Shown: piece after piece, positions 16,198 through 26,406 of the stretch | Layout: each line of letters starts with the position of its first letter | Numbering within the stretch: position 1 is the stretch's first letter | The notes under the pieces: generated by a model | Databases searched by the model: none | What the model was told of the DNA's origin: nothing | Seen by the model: only the letters and a program-made list of their open reading frames with translations | Source of the DNA: Alphaproteobacteria bacterium | Lineage (GTDB): Bacteria > Pseudomonadota > Alphaproteobacteria > Micropepsales > Micropepsaceae | Assembly: GCA_025924715.1 (NCBI GenBank) | Contig: JAICHV010000014.1 | Location: 1 to 64,000, forward strand | DNA length: 64,000 nt | Direction: 5' to 3' | Made by a program: the position numbers and the translations under genes

Positions 16198-17706
16198 TCA
16201 ATCCGGAATCGACAACTGAAGCCGTTCGAACTGGCTAGACGGGGCGTTCACTTCAAATAAGGCGTTCCGTAGCAGGTTCGCATGATATTCTTCCAGTTCC
16301 GTCTCAACCAAGTCGCGCCTCTCGTGCGGGTCTTCGTCGAGATCGAAGAGATGGTTTCCTGTCGAGCGGTACGAGGCAACCGTGGTGGGCACTTTATCGC
16401 CCGTTTCCCATCGTTGATGCAACACGGGGACGTTGGACCCTGGCATACTATCGAGTACTGCGCGCTGATCTGGAAGAGGAAGAGCTTCATAACGTGGAAT
16501 GCCGATTGGTCGTGTCGACCACCGATTGGACACTAGTGAAAGAGGTCTGTTACCTCCCACGGGACCTCGAGAATATTTAAATCGATGCGTAACGATTTGC
16601 ACATCACGGCCCCACACCCCGGTGAGAACATACTCCCGCACCGACGGAACCTGCTTCCTTAGCAAGGGTAACAGTGATTTTCCGTGTGTCCGCTGGCGCT
16701 GGGAAACGCCAAAAAACTCCGCAACCGTGGCGTGGATATCCACACTCGTTGTAAGAGCATCGCACACGCCAGGTGGAACACGTGGGTACTGAATCATCAA
16801 CGGGATATGGGAGATGGGCTCATATAGCGGCTCTGGGGGTTTTCCCCAAATATCCTTTTCTCCTAAGTAATGGCCATGGTCGCTACAAACAATAACTAAG
16901 GTGTTATCTGAAAGATTATTAGATGTAATGGCATCGAGCACTTTACCAAGCCAGTGATCAATCATCGAAAGCTTTGCGCCATAACTGGCACGAAGCTGGC
17001 GCGCCTCAGGTTGACTTAAGACACCTCGCTGCACCGCGCCACTTGTATAGGGGGGCCAAATCAAATGAGGGCCTTTCCACTCCCGATCGTACCTTGATGC
17101 CCACGGCTCGGGAGTATCAAAAGGCTCGTGGGGGTCGAACTCGTCCACTAGCAAAAAAAAACGATCATGATATGTGGCGTTTTCATTCAGCCACTTCGCC
17201 GCCGCGGACATCGTCCGAGGCCCCGGAAAATCCGCCTCTTCCCGAAAATAGGTTCGACTGTTGTTATACTGTCTATGCTTGCGACCGTTTACAGGAGTTC
17301 CAATCCAGCTTGGGTCCGGGCGCGTTTTCCAAAGATCTCCAACGTGACCGCGTTCGTATGACCAGCCAGAGAAATCGACGTGATAATTTTCTCCGCCCGT
17401 TTCAAAAAGATGGGGATGGTCACTGATAAGCTGACAAACAATGTCCTTAGAACGCAGCTCATAGGTGATTGCGTCTTCCCACAATTCAATTGATCCCCAA
17501 GGCTTCCATAGGAAGTCCCACGCGCCACAAAGGATATCGTGCCTTGCCGGAATGCATGGTAACGAGCCGGTGTAGTGCCGGGTGAACTTAACTGCTGAAC
17601 TGGCGAAGCGGTCCAGGTTTGGTGTGGAAAACTCCTTGCCTCCATAAGCACCGATCATGTGCCGATTGAGGCTATCCAAAAGTATAACCACGACGTTTTT
17701 CATCAT
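16198..17706 (-). CDS. Type I sulfatase / alkaline-phosphatase-superfamily hydrolase
   Basis: About 502 residues. Begins MMKNVVVILLDSLNRHMIGAYG, giving the first metal-binding Asp. C-I-P-A-R (about residues 51-55) is the C-x-P-x-R sulfatase signature, whose Cys is converted to formylglycine. The second half has a further metal site CSDHGHYLGEKD. It would remove (or, less often, transfer) a sulfate or phosphonate ester. There is no signal peptide, so it probably acts in the cytoplasm. Two adjacent ATGs (17706 and 17703) sit after CGGAG, and the second has better spacing. No formylglycine-generating enzyme is in the window. It lies 159 bases after a sulfotransferase, so both sulfate addition and removal are encoded in the same cluster. 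Confidence 0.9.
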   Translation of the reverse strand: MMKNVVVILLDSLNRHMIGAYGGKEFSTPNLDRFASSAVKFTRHYTGSLPCIPARHDILCGAWDFLWKPWGSIELWEDAITYELRSKDIVCQLISDHPHLFETGGENYHVDFSGWSYERGHVGDLWKTRPDPSWIGTPVNGRKHRQYNNSRTYFREEADFPGPRTMSAAAKWLNENATYHDRFFLLVDEFDPHEPFDTPEPWASRYDREWKGPHLIWPPYTSGAVQRGVLSQPEARQLRASYGAKLSMIDHWLGKVLDAITSNNLSDNTLVIVCSDHGHYLGEKDIWGKPPEPLYEPISHIPLMIQYPRVPPGVCDALTTSVDIHATVAEFFGVSQRQRTHGKSLLPLLRKQVPSVREYVLTGVWGRDVQIVTHRFKYSRGPVGGNRPLSLVSNRWSTRPIGIPRYEALPLPDQRAVLDSMPGSNVPVLHQRWETGDKVPTTVASYRSTGNHLFDLDEDPHERRDLVETELEEYHANLLRNALFEVNAPSSQFERLQLSIPD

Positions 17707-17865
17707 GTCGCTCCGAACGGTCTTTTTATGCTCGTGCAGTCCGCCGTCTTTTTCAACCGCCAAGCTTCAACAGCTCACCGAGCCGTTCCTGTCCTTAAAC
17801 GAGCACCAACCGGCCAAGCGTCGAGCGCATTCCCCAGACAAAGCGGCAAGCATCACTACCATCTC

Positions 17866-18612
17866 CTAGAGCATTTGATAATCGTAGGCGAGAAACTCCT
17901 CTTTGAAGAGCGCGTTAATTACGCCTAACTGCTTGTCTGTGAATATTTCCTTCGGATTAAGAGAATTGGCCATGAGCCCCTTTTTTGCGTGGGGCAAGGA
18001 CGGAATTTTGCCGACGTTCAGCGTCCTAACGAAATTGTCAAAATCACTTGTGATAGTTTCATACCGTAACATATGGGTTCTGAGGGCAATGCCCGGCAAC
18101 GTGTAGCGAGGAATATTGAGTAACCTGGCGGCTCGACCGCTCTCAAGCGCCTCGTCCATATGGTCTCGAATTTCATCCAACGTGGCCTTCATTTCGCCAC
18201 CGGTTTTATATCGATGAGCGCTGAGACGCATATTCATCCACGAAACCAATTTGCTGTAAGGGCAACGTTCGATAAACACGAGCCGAAATTTCGAAAGCGA
18301 TTTTCCATACGTCGCAGCAACTTCTGCTAACGGCATGTGATTGTGGTAAAGATCGTGCGGAGGGCGCAGCCTCCCAAGCTCCTTTGGGGAAAGTGTTTTT
18401 ACCTGCTCGATATATGTCTGGGCCACATCAGGGGATCGCGAAAAATTCTGGCACCGGCCGCCCATTTCCAACCTTTGCTTTTCGTCAATTGGCATAATCG
18501 GCGTAACTATATCATTTGGCCCGCACAAGGTTGACAAGGCCATCTCGACGCTGGTCCCGCCAACTTTCATACCTTTGATAAAAATAAATTCGAATTTCTC
18601 CGACAGGATCAC
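17866..18612 (-). CDS. Sulfotransferase family protein (sulfotransferase-2-like)
   Basis: A 248-residue protein with an N-terminal PAPS-binding loop FIFIKGMKVGGTSVE (about residues 9-23) and a later FIERCPYSKLVSWMN region that corresponds to the 3'-phosphate-binding R/S motif of cytosolic sulfotransferases. It would transfer sulfate from PAPS to a hydroxyl or amine of an unknown acceptor. The GTG start overlaps the TGA of the beta-hydroxylase by four bases, so the hydroxylase-sulfotransferase order suggests that a freshly made hydroxyl could be the sulfation site. The acceptor is not predictable from sequence. Confidence 0.8.
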   Translation of the reverse strand: MILSEKFEFIFIKGMKVGGTSVEMALSTLCGPNDIVTPIMPIDEKQRLEMGGRCQNFSRSPDVAQTYIEQVKTLSPKELGRLRPPHDLYHNHMPLAEVAATYGKSLSKFRLVFIERCPYSKLVSWMNMRLSAHRYKTGGEMKATLDEIRDHMDEALESGRAARLLNIPRYTLPGIALRTHMLRYETITSDFDNFVRTLNVGKIPSLPHAKKGLMANSLNPKEIFTDKQLGVINALFKEEFLAYDYQML

Positions 18613-19181
18613 GGCTTTTCCCGGCGCCCTTTATCGAGAGGCGGGCACATAACGTCGCATATCAGGTGAACCCGATGAAAAGGCGCCATGTTGGTCACAG
18701 CATGAGTGCGAGTGTTATCAAGCTCATATACCGAACCCGGCGCCAGATAGTGCGGCTTCTCATCGATATAAAACGAAACATCTTTACTAGATATAAGCGG
18801 TACGTGGCACCGATGCGCGTCGGTCAAGGCAGGAGCCAAATCACGATGCGGATGTATCTTTTCACCCGGAGTCAAGGAGGCAAGCATCAGTTTGACGACG
18901 CGGCCACCGAAATGCTGTAAAATACGACTTGCGCAGCTGTAAACTTCTTGAGTGAGGGTAGCAGGAGCATACTGATACTGCAGAACTTCGACTGGCATCC
19001 CAGGACGCCATGAATTTTCTAGCCATTCGAATACGATAGAGCGCGTCTGCCTGTGAACTTTAAATTTTTCCTGCCTGTTGCTGTGAACGGACCAAACCTC
19101 AGCCATAGGCGGAGGAAGCGCTTCCAAAAGGGGAGCGATTTCATAGTCAAACAACTTAACGAGCGGAGTCTCCAGGTTCAT
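18609..19181 (-). CDS. Aspartyl/asparaginyl beta-hydroxylase family protein
   Basis: Fe(II)/2-oxoglutarate oxygenase of 190 residues. Seen: IHPHRDLAP (H-x-D type iron ligands) near the middle, a lone His in TRTHAVTN, and HRVHLICDV, which supplies the 2-oxoglutarate-binding basic residue. These follow the Asp/Asn hydroxylase layout, hydroxylating a protein or peptide Asp/Asn side chain or a free amino acid. ATG at 19181 is preferred (GGGAG four bases upstream). A second member of the family lies at 25765. Translational coupling to a sulfotransferase recurs there too, so the pair appears as a duplicated functional unit. Confidence 0.85.
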   Translation of the reverse strand: MNLETPLVKLFDYEIAPLLEALPPPMAEVWSVHSNRQEKFKVHRQTRSIVFEWLENSWRPGMPVEVLQYQYAPATLTQEVYSCASRILQHFGGRVVKLMLASLTPGEKIHPHRDLAPALTDAHRCHVPLISSKDVSFYIDEKPHYLAPGSVYELDNTRTHAVTNMAPFHRVHLICDVMCPPLDKGRREKP

Positions 19182-19438
19182 AGCGCTCCCACAGCCACAC
19201 CTTTTATGCAGCAATTACTATCTATCTAAGTTAAATAGTAAGCAAGCTAGTCGCTCGAAGCAACATTAGCCGCCCAAGTATAGTTCACGAAGTGGAGAGC
19301 CGATTTTGGCTTCTTCCTGTGCACAACTGGTCAGGCGGGCCAAGGAAGCAATGGACAACCACTGGGAACGACCGGTAGACGTTCGCGATTCACCCTCTCC
19401 CCAAAGGATGCACCAGCTTCATGCTGACCACCTTGGTT

Positions 19439-21040
19439 CTATCGCTCGTGGAATGCTTGTGACTTTGCTTCTATAAAAGGCGAGAAGAGGTACTCTAAGA
19501 CACTACGGCTGCCGGTACGAATTTCAACCACCGCGGTCATCCCTGCTGATAATGGAGTCGGCTTATTTTCGACATTAATTGTGTCCGATTTCAGCGTAAT
19601 AATAACTGGATAGACCAAGTTATGAGTGCTCGGAACGGGAGCGGCCGCAGACTCTTTTGCCTCCACGACTTTCTGCTGAGTATCGGTGGACGAAACCGCT
19701 TCCACCGATCCCACAGAGTCTCTCGAAATACGCGCGACAGCCCCTGCGATTGTGCCGTAGCGAGAAAATGGAAACGCGTCGACCTTGACGACGGCATCTT
19801 GACCTGGCTTAACAAAACCAATGTCTTTGTTTTCCAATAAAGCCTCAATTTCCAATTTTCCCCCCAAAGGCACAATTGTCATTAGCTGCTGCCCGGGACT
19901 TACCACCTGCCCAATTGTCGTCACGCTGATTTGCTGTATTGTACCGTCTATTGGTGCGACGATGTCCGCATAACGGAGTTTCGAGTAGGATTTCGTTAGA
20001 TCCTGTTCTTTCTCATCTAGACTCGCCTGCGCCACAGAGAGCCCTTTTTCATAGTTCGCTACAAATTCGGCTATTTGTTCCCGTTGCTGCGCATTATAAC
20101 CCTCGATTTCCGGCACTTTTTCCTTCATTTGCGCCTCGTCCGAAAGCTTTTTTGCAATCTCCCTGGATACAGCCTCGGTCGCATCCTATACATTGGCGTG
20201 CGATTCCCATCCCTCCTTTTCCAAGTCACTTCGCATTTTCAAACGTTGACTCAGCACGCGAATAATCTCATCGCTGCCCTCGATCGACGCGCGTAGAGTA
20301 TCCTGTTGAGCCGATGCCTGCTTAATTTTCGTCGCTAACGTATCGAGCCCCGCTTGCAACTTTTCAATGTCGGCCTCGAGCAGAGTATTTTCCCGCTCCC
20401 TAAGCATAGGTGCCATATCTTTTGGAAATTCTGCAGGTCTATAATTTCGAAATGCACCGCTTAGTATTAAACCTAACCCCGCCCGATATCTTATAATTTC
20501 CGCCCTCAATTCACTGGTTTGTAAGCTAGCAGCTTCCGTTTCAGCAACAGCGTCCGTTTTATCAAGACCAATTAGCCTGTCGCCGGCCTTAACCTTTGTG
20601 CCTTCGCGCACCGAAATGTAGCTTACGGAGCCGGAATATAGCGATTCGATCGCTTTGCTGCGCCCTACAGGCTGTATCTTCCCGTACGCCGTTGCATATA
20701 CGTCGACTGAGAATAGCCAGCTGCTTACGAGAGCAACAGCAAAAATTAGACAGATAGCGGTTATAAGGTGTGTGCGTATGGGCGACGGAGGAAGAGCAGA
20801 CAGCTCCGCGCCGCTTGATTGAAATCCAATCGCTTTTGGGGCCGCGGCCCCATTCTTAACGCCGATCGGCACCGGACCACCATTGCTCCATCCACCGGCG
20901 AGCTGCCGACATGCGGAACGAACAACGCGGTACCTATTTCCAATTTCCGCCAAAACTAGGCTACCGCGCCGGCCAAACGTGGTTTTCCTGAGAGCGCTCA
21001 TTTGACTGACCCATTCATATCCGAATTCGCGCGAGTGCAA
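19439..21040 (-). pseudogene. HlyD-family type I secretion membrane fusion protein, interrupted by an in-frame stop
   Basis: Periplasmic adaptor linking the ABC exporter to TolC. Seen: a proline-rich N-terminus, one membrane helix (HLITAICLIFAVALVSSWLF), a lipoyl-like half (TAYGKIQPVGRSKAIESLYSG), a long coiled coil and the C-terminal half with YADIVAPIDGTI and GQVVSPGQQLMTIVP. The reading frame is broken by a single TAG at 20186-20188, after ...KEGWESHANV, and resumes in the same frame with DATEAVSRE. Homologues usually have a hydrophobic residue at this place, so TTG to TAG (Leu to amber) is a simple explanation. The start is either TTG 21040 or ATG 21001. It is real decay, suppression or a sequencing error; without readthrough the export machine would be non-functional. 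Confidence 0.85.
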
Positions 21041-21053
21041 GAACGCATGACAC

Positions 21054-23261
21054 CTATCCCCGTGTGCCGCTTTGGAGGGCCCACAAGCCGCTGTATATAC
21101 CCCCCGCGATTCTAACTAGATCGTCGTGGGTGCCATCTTCCATAATTTTGCCGTTCAGCATGGAAATGATGCGATGACAATTGCGAACGGCAGCCAAGCG
21201 ATGCGCAATAATTATTACGGTGCGGCCCCGCACGATTTCAGACATATTTTGCTGGATGATAAATTCACTCTCATAATCTAGCGCGCTAGTCGCCTCGTCA
21301 AATATTAAAACTTTAGGATTTCTTGCCAAAGCTCGCGCAATTGCGATCCTTTGCCTTTGGCCACCAGATAGATTAGCCCCCCTCTCTTCTAACCGGGAGT
21401 CATATCCATCGGGCATTCGAGCAATGAACTCGTCAGCCCCCGCCAGCTTCGCAACTTCAACGACTTTTGACCGAGACATTCCGGGATTCGATAACGCAAT
21501 GTTCTCGTGAATAGTCCTATTAAAAAGGACATTCTCTTGTAAAACCACTCCAATCTGCCTGCGAAACCACGCTGGATGGATGTGCGCGATGTTAGTACTA
21601 TCTATAGTAACGCGGCCGTTTTCTGGCACGTACATTCTCTGGATTAGTTTGGCGAGCGTCGATTTTCCCGACCCCGATTCTCCGACCACTCCCAATACCT
21701 GACCGGCTGGTATCGCGAGGGACAAGTTCGACACAGCATATGGTAGCGATGGCTTGTAGCGAAAGCTAACATTCTCCAGCGAGATATTTCCCCCAATACC
21801 TTGTTGTGGGATTCGGCCCGTGGCGCCTGTATGATCTTCCGGCTCGGCATTTAATATGTCGCCCAACCTTTCAACAGATACTTGTATCTGTTGGATATCT
21901 TGCCAAAATTGCGATAGGCGCAGCAACGGAGCTACTAACTGGTTAGACACCATATTGAAGGCCACCAATTGTCCGACGCTCATGTTACCCGCTATCACCT
22001 CTCCAGCGCCAAAAAATAGTATGAGAGCCGTGGTCAATTTGCTCACGTATTGGATAGAAACCTGGCCCACGGTTCCAAGCGTCACAACGCGAAAAGCCGC
22101 CTGGACATACGCAACAAGCCTTTCTTCCCACTGTTTCTGCAGTAGTGGCTCAACGGCGGCTGCCTTCAACGTTGCCGCACCGACGACCGATTCCACAAGA
22201 AATTGTTGGGAGTAGGCACCACGATTAAATTTCTCTTTGACGCGTTCGCGAAGCCGGGGGCGCACAACTGCCGCCACTGAGACGTACAGGGGAAGCGCGC
22301 AAAGAACGACCAAAGTAAGTTTGCCCGAATAATATAGCAAAACGAACACATAAATGATCGCAAACACACCGTCGATGATCGACGTGAGAGCTTGGCCGGT
22401 GAGGAAGGCCCTTATAGTCTCGACCTCCCTCACCCGGGCAACAGTTTGACCGGTAGGGCGGGTTTCGAAATAGGACAGCGGCAATCTGAAAAGAGCGGAA
22501 AATATTTTCACCCCCAAATCAACGTCAATCCTAGTCGCCGTGTGGAAAAGGGCATAAGACCTTAGATATTGTAAAATAACATCGAAAAGCCCAACTACAA
22601 TCAAACCGAAAACAATGACCTCTAAGGTCTGAACAGACCGGTGAACCAGCACCTTATCCACGATCACTTGAAAAAAAACTGGTGTGACTAGGGAAAATAG
22701 CTGGACAAAGCACGACGCTATCAGGACATGTATGAGGGATTTTCGGTACCGCGCCGCAGCAGCGATAAACCAACGGAGTCCAAACTCTGCCTCTTTGCTT
22801 TGTTCCCCGTCTATTTGCACAACTCTAGGCCTTATTATGATGGCGTCACCGGTCCAATGCTTCGTAATTTCGGCCTCTCGCGCATGAAGTGGTCCCGACA
22901 CTAAAGGATGACGAAGCTTTTCCACTCCGCTCGGCAAACGCTTATTTAGAACGACAAAATCGCCATTTTTAAACTGAAGGATAGCGGGCCTGGGAATTGC
23001 GCTTAAATCTAGATTGTGATCTTTGGAAATAAGCTGGCCGTCAAAGCCAACTATATCGGCGGCACGCAAAATGTCAGACGCAGTTGCCCTGGAAGATCCA
23101 AGTCCAATTTGGTGAGACAAGCCAGGCACGCTTATCTCGGTTTGATGATATCGAGCGATTATCCGGAGTGCCCTCATGCCGGTATCGGGCTTAGCTCTAG
23201 AATTGGGCTCGGGCATATTATGTATAAGGATACTGCTTGACTGAGCTTCAACGTCCGGCAT
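21054..23261 (-). CDS. HlyB-like type I secretion ABC transporter with C39-like domain
   Basis: A 735-residue inner-membrane exporter. The first about 150 residues form a C39-peptidase-like domain without the catalytic Cys (the region reads MRALRIIARYHQTEISVPG), as in HlyB, so it should bind rather than cleave its cargo. Six membrane helices follow (about 165-450). The ATPase half shows GESGSGKST, LSGGQRQRIAIARAL, VLIFDEATSALD and IIIAHRLAAV. Together with the HlyD gene (13 bases downstream) and TolC this is a full type I secretion system. The non-proteolytic C39-like domain favours unprocessed proteins over leader-peptide bacteriocins. Confidence 0.92.
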   Translation of the reverse strand: MPDVEAQSSSILIHNMPEPNSRAKPDTGMRALRIIARYHQTEISVPGLSHQIGLGSSRATASDILRAADIVGFDGQLISKDHNLDLSAIPRPAILQFKNGDFVVLNKRLPSGVEKLRHPLVSGPLHAREAEITKHWTGDAIIIRPRVVQIDGEQSKEAEFGLRWFIAAAARYRKSLIHVLIASCFVQLFSLVTPVFFQVIVDKVLVHRSVQTLEVIVFGLIVVGLFDVILQYLRSYALFHTATRIDVDLGVKIFSALFRLPLSYFETRPTGQTVARVREVETIRAFLTGQALTSIIDGVFAIIYVFVLLYYSGKLTLVVLCALPLYVSVAAVVRPRLRERVKEKFNRGAYSQQFLVESVVGAATLKAAAVEPLLQKQWEERLVAYVQAAFRVVTLGTVGQVSIQYVSKLTTALILFFGAGEVIAGNMSVGQLVAFNMVSNQLVAPLLRLSQFWQDIQQIQVSVERLGDILNAEPEDHTGATGRIPQQGIGGNISLENVSFRYKPSLPYAVSNLSLAIPAGQVLGVVGESGSGKSTLAKLIQRMYVPENGRVTIDSTNIAHIHPAWFRRQIGVVLQENVLFNRTIHENIALSNPGMSRSKVVEVAKLAGADEFIARMPDGYDSRLEERGANLSGGQRQRIAIARALARNPKVLIFDEATSALDYESEFIIQQNMSEIVRGRTVIIIAHRLAAVRNCHRIISMLNGKIMEDGTHDDLVRIAGGIYSGLWALQSGTRG

Positions 23262-23366
23262 GCAATCACCAACTGTTACTGAGGTTCTCTGTCACACTGA
23301 AAAGCTCGTTGGGATATTCGAATTAGCGACTTAATTTAGGTTTTCCCAGGCGCATTGCCTAACCTT

Positions 23367-24182
23367 CTATATTACTTGGGCACGGCTAGAATATTTATAT
23401 TTCGCGGCCCAAAACGCGCTTTTTTCGTGCTCCGCAACTAACTCGGGCGGGAGTGCCGGCGACCTTGAGACAAACTCTACCTTGCGCTTCACGGCGTGGA
23501 GCCCTCGCGTCCCAAAACGAACATCGAATTCCTCCACGTCCAGCTCTACGTTTTCGAAATCGTGTTCATAGGAGCTTTCACCTAAGAACTTGTAGATCGC
23601 GGACATGGTATCAGCGGGGTTCATCGTCAAACTTTCGTACGATACCAATAATAACTTGTGGCTATGTTCGCCGTAAAACGCATCTTTTAGCGAATTGTAC
23701 GAAGATCTGACGAGCCCATTCGGAGAATTCAGCGCGCTTACTCGAGTAAACACGTTCCCCACCCCTTCGTAATTGAAAAGCCGCGACGGTTCTAAGGGAT
23801 TTCTATGTATAAGGCGTTCAAAACTATCAAATATCCATACCAATGATCTCACACAGCAAATTATTCGGGCGCTTGGAAATAGCTCGTCGATCGCAGCCAC
23901 CTTGCTGCACCATCCCCGATTTGTGTCGAAAACAGTTTTATCGTGGTGTTCTGCTGAGTAATAGCTGTCGAATAAGCTCCGCAAGATCGCGCGTCGTTTT
24001 TCCGCGTCGATGAACACGTAGTATTCGCTGCGGCCGCTCAACATAGATTGCATCGTCGCAAACAACGGCCCGACCGCGGTGCTCATACCTGCGTGAAATT
24101 TCGGGTTCTGGCGTAAGAGGGCCGCGAGAAGAGTCGACCCGGAACGAGGGAGACCAGAAATGAAATGTATTCCCTTGTTCAT
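23367..24182 (-). CDS. Sulfotransferase family protein (sulfotransferase-1/3-like)
   Basis: A 271-residue protein beginning MNKGIHFISGLPRSGSTLLA, whose GLPRSGST is the 5'-phosphosulfate loop binding PAPS. A later AIDELFPSARIICCVRSLVWIFDSFERL supplies the C-V-R-S type 3'-phosphate-binding motif. It would sulfate an unknown acceptor. It sits between the tolC-like gene (17 bases) and the exporter (105 bases) in the same direction, so sulfation and export are probably co-expressed. It is not closely similar to the two other sulfotransferases of the window, suggesting a different acceptor. Confidence 0.88.
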   Translation of the reverse strand: MNKGIHFISGLPRSGSTLLAALLRQNPKFHAGMSTAVGPLFATMQSMLSGRSEYYVFIDAEKRRAILRSLFDSYYSAEHHDKTVFDTNRGWCSKVAAIDELFPSARIICCVRSLVWIFDSFERLIHRNPLEPSRLFNYEGVGNVFTRVSALNSPNGLVRSSYNSLKDAFYGEHSHKLLLVSYESLTMNPADTMSAIYKFLGESSYEHDFENVELDVEEFDVRFGTRGLHAVKRKVEFVSRSPALPPELVAEHEKSAFWAAKYKYSSRAQVI

Positions 24183-24199
24183 GGGCAGACCGTCCTAAG

Positions 24200-25588
24200 T
24201 TAATTGGAAAAGCCAAACCATCGTCCTTTAACCGCCAGATAATGTTCGTTTGGGTCGTAAATCTTGACAGGCAGACCCAGAGCGTCAGCGGTCAACGCAC
24301 CGACAGCTTGCAGAATTTTATACCGTGCCAAAGTGTCATCATGCTGCAGCTTTGTTAGCGCAACTTGTGCCTGAAATAGGTCCCTGTCGGCATTTACAAC
24401 ATCAAGGGTTGTGCGCTCCCCAACCAATTCTTGGCGCTTTGTACCCTCAAGTGCCTGCTCGAGTGCAATAATTTGAGCGTGAGCGGCAGCGAGCGGCACG
24501 GTAGTTTGTATTTGCGACCATGCAATGTGAACGTCAGAGCGAACCTGGTCTTCAACTTTCACTATCTGAAAGGCGCGGGCGTTGGCCGCGTCCTTTGCCT
24601 GACGGACCTGCGCTTCTAAGGAGCCGCCGGAATAAAGATTCAGCGTAAACCGAATTGTCGCAGATATTTCATTCCGCCGCTCTCCCACGAATGAAAACCC
24701 TTGATCATGCTGAGCGCTGATAACTGCGTTAACCTGGGGGCGAGACTGACCAACCAGGACATCGACGTTATCTTCAGCGGCATCTCGGTCCCGCCTAGCC
24801 TGAATTAGTCCCTGGTTAAATAACAATGCCGCAGCAATCAGCGCGTCTTCCGAATCGAGCAGTTTGGGGAACTGGTTTGGAAGGCGGAGTTGCACCGCTG
24901 GCATTCCAACCCTCCCTTCAAACGTGGCGCGCGATTCCGCAGCCACCACCTCTGCGTTATGACGCTGTAAGATGGAATTCTGATAGCCAGCCTCCGCCTG
25001 CGCTACATCCAATTGGGATAATGCTCCCGCCCTACTTTTCGCGCGAACGGCGTTCAATTCGTCCAGCAACGCATGTTCACTCCGCACAGAAAATTCGAGA
25101 ACGGCATCATCCCGCAGCACATCCAGATAGCTTGTGATCGAATCCAGGAAAACTTGTTCTTCCGTGGCCAAAAGCTGCGCCCGTGTCGAATTAATCACGG
25201 CGGTAGCTTGGTTGGCGCTCGCCACCGTTCGCCCGCCACGGTACAACGGTTCCGTGATGGTCACGCCATAGGTCCCGCCGACAAACTGGCCGGACAAAAG
25301 GGCATTTTGTTCGGGCAAGCCGCCCGTGTCGTCTCTTCGCGAGCCGGAATACCCGGCAGTTATCTGGACGGTGGGACGGAAGTTAGCGAGCGCTATAGGG
25401 AGGCCTTCATCTGCGGCACGCAACTGGGCGCGAGCCGCTTCGAGAGCGGGGCTGGTCTCATAGGTTCTGGCTAAGACCTCGTTCAAACTTTGGGCATGAA
25501 CTTGCTCCGTCACTGTCCAAAAAAGAAAAAACGAAGCAAGGAAAAGACGATTGTTATTACATGATGCCCCGTCAAAAAGCCAAAACAA
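24200..25588 (-). CDS. TolC-family outer-membrane channel protein
   Basis: A 462-residue outer-membrane efflux/secretion duct. The N-terminal signal peptide is RLFLASFFLFWTVTEQVHA. The mature part begins QSLNEVLARTYETSPALEAAR, the usual first TolC helix, followed by ANFRPTVQITAGYSG, YRGGRTVASANQA, a second repeat with FTLNLYSGGSLEAQVRQA, and LVGERTTLDVVNADRDLFQAQ. These are all hallmarks of TolC. It is probably dedicated to the downstream HlyB/HlyD pair. The start at 25588 is a TTG preceded by a G-rich stretch. It is the first gene of the minus-strand run that goes down to about 16.2 kb or further. Confidence 0.92.
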   Translation of the reverse strand: MFWLFDGASCNNNRLFLASFFLFWTVTEQVHAQSLNEVLARTYETSPALEAARAQLRAADEGLPIALANFRPTVQITAGYSGSRRDDTGGLPEQNALLSGQFVGGTYGVTITEPLYRGGRTVASANQATAVINSTRAQLLATEEQVFLDSITSYLDVLRDDAVLEFSVRSEHALLDELNAVRAKSRAGALSQLDVAQAEAGYQNSILQRHNAEVVAAESRATFEGRVGMPAVQLRLPNQFPKLLDSEDALIAAALLFNQGLIQARRDRDAAEDNVDVLVGQSRPQVNAVISAQHDQGFSFVGERRNEISATIRFTLNLYSGGSLEAQVRQAKDAANARAFQIVKVEDQVRSDVHIAWSQIQTTVPLAAAHAQIIALEQALEGTKRQELVGERTTLDVVNADRDLFQAQVALTKLQHDDTLARYKILQAVGALTADALGLPVKIYDPNEHYLAVKGRWFGFSN

Positions 25589-25764
25589 GAACCGCCCCCG
25601 GATAATAACAATACAACGAGCATATACAAACGAAATTATATCCGCAATAGCTTCCGGCCTGGCCCGGGCGCGGCTTCTAGTATAACCTTTACTTCGTCGC
25701 GATTAATTAGGCCGGCGTTACAACATTTCGGTATTCGCCGCATTGGTCGGAGGGGCCCTGGGAA
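25589..25764. promoter_or_regulatory. Divergent promoter region between the export and hydroxylase/sulfotransferase units
   Basis: About 175 AT-rich bases separate divergently read genes (tolC-like on the minus strand, beta-hydroxylase on the plus strand), so promoters for both directions must lie here. No specific -35/-10 pair or operator was assigned with confidence. Confidence 0.4.
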
Positions 25765-26406
25765 GTGGAAACAGTTGATAAAGATGCCCTTATAGGGGGC
25801 TGCCTGCGCTTAAACGTCCGTATTGATATCGGGCGTCTGCAATCCGAAGTCGGCGCACTTTCTGCGGTCTGTTGGAACAGTTCCGCTAATCGCGTCGCAA
25901 CGCAGCGAAATGTCCGGTCGATTTTCCTGCGTGGATACGCTCCGGCTGAAGGCCCGAAGCCAATTGAGGATCGCGAGGTGTTAGGCGCACTTCCGTATTG
26001 TCGTGAAATTATATCAGGAGGGACATTTGGGCCCTCCCCGCAAAGATGCCTGCTCGCGCGGCTGGCCCCCCGGGAGTTTATAAGGCCCCACACAGATAAG
26101 GGCGACTATTTTGCCAATACAATTCGGATCCACATCCCCATCTTTACGAATGCGTCCACGTGGATGCTATGTGCAGGTAACTGTTATTCTATGGCGGAAG
26201 GCGAAGCGTGGGCGCTGAATAATAGTGCCTTACACGCCGTTTGGAACGGTCATCCAAAACTGGCGCGAACGCACATGATTTGCGACTATTTTCCAACTGA
26301 AGAGCTAAACAAACTCCTTGCGATGGGAGTTCGCAATTTAGGCAGAATTGTACCTGAGGTAGACGATGCAATTCGCATGGCCCGACATCAAGATGGAACG
26401 CCATGA
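25765..26406 (+). CDS. Aspartyl/asparaginyl beta-hydroxylase family protein
   Basis: A 213-residue Fe(II)/2-oxoglutarate oxygenase. Seen: FIRPHTDKGDY (H-x-D iron ligands), then SALHAVWN and ARTHMICDYFP (second His and the 2-oxoglutarate-binding Arg/His region), with RCLLARLAPREFI just before. These match the Asp/Asn hydroxylase core. The GTG start at 25765 follows a GGAGGGG stretch. Its last codons overlap the next gene by four bases (ATGA), as the hydroxylase at 18609 does with its own sulfotransferase. The two hydroxylases differ clearly in sequence, so they are not a recent tandem copy. Confidence 0.88.
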   Translation: METVDKDALIGGCLRLNVRIDIGRLQSEVGALSAVCWNSSANRVATQRNVRSIFLRGYAPAEGPKPIEDREVLGALPYCREIISGGTFGPSPQRCLLARLAPREFIRPHTDKGDYFANTIRIHIPIFTNASTWMLCAGNCYSMAEGEAWALNNSALHAVWNGHPKLARTHMICDYFPTEELNKLLAMGVRNLGRIVPEVDDAIRMARHQDGTP

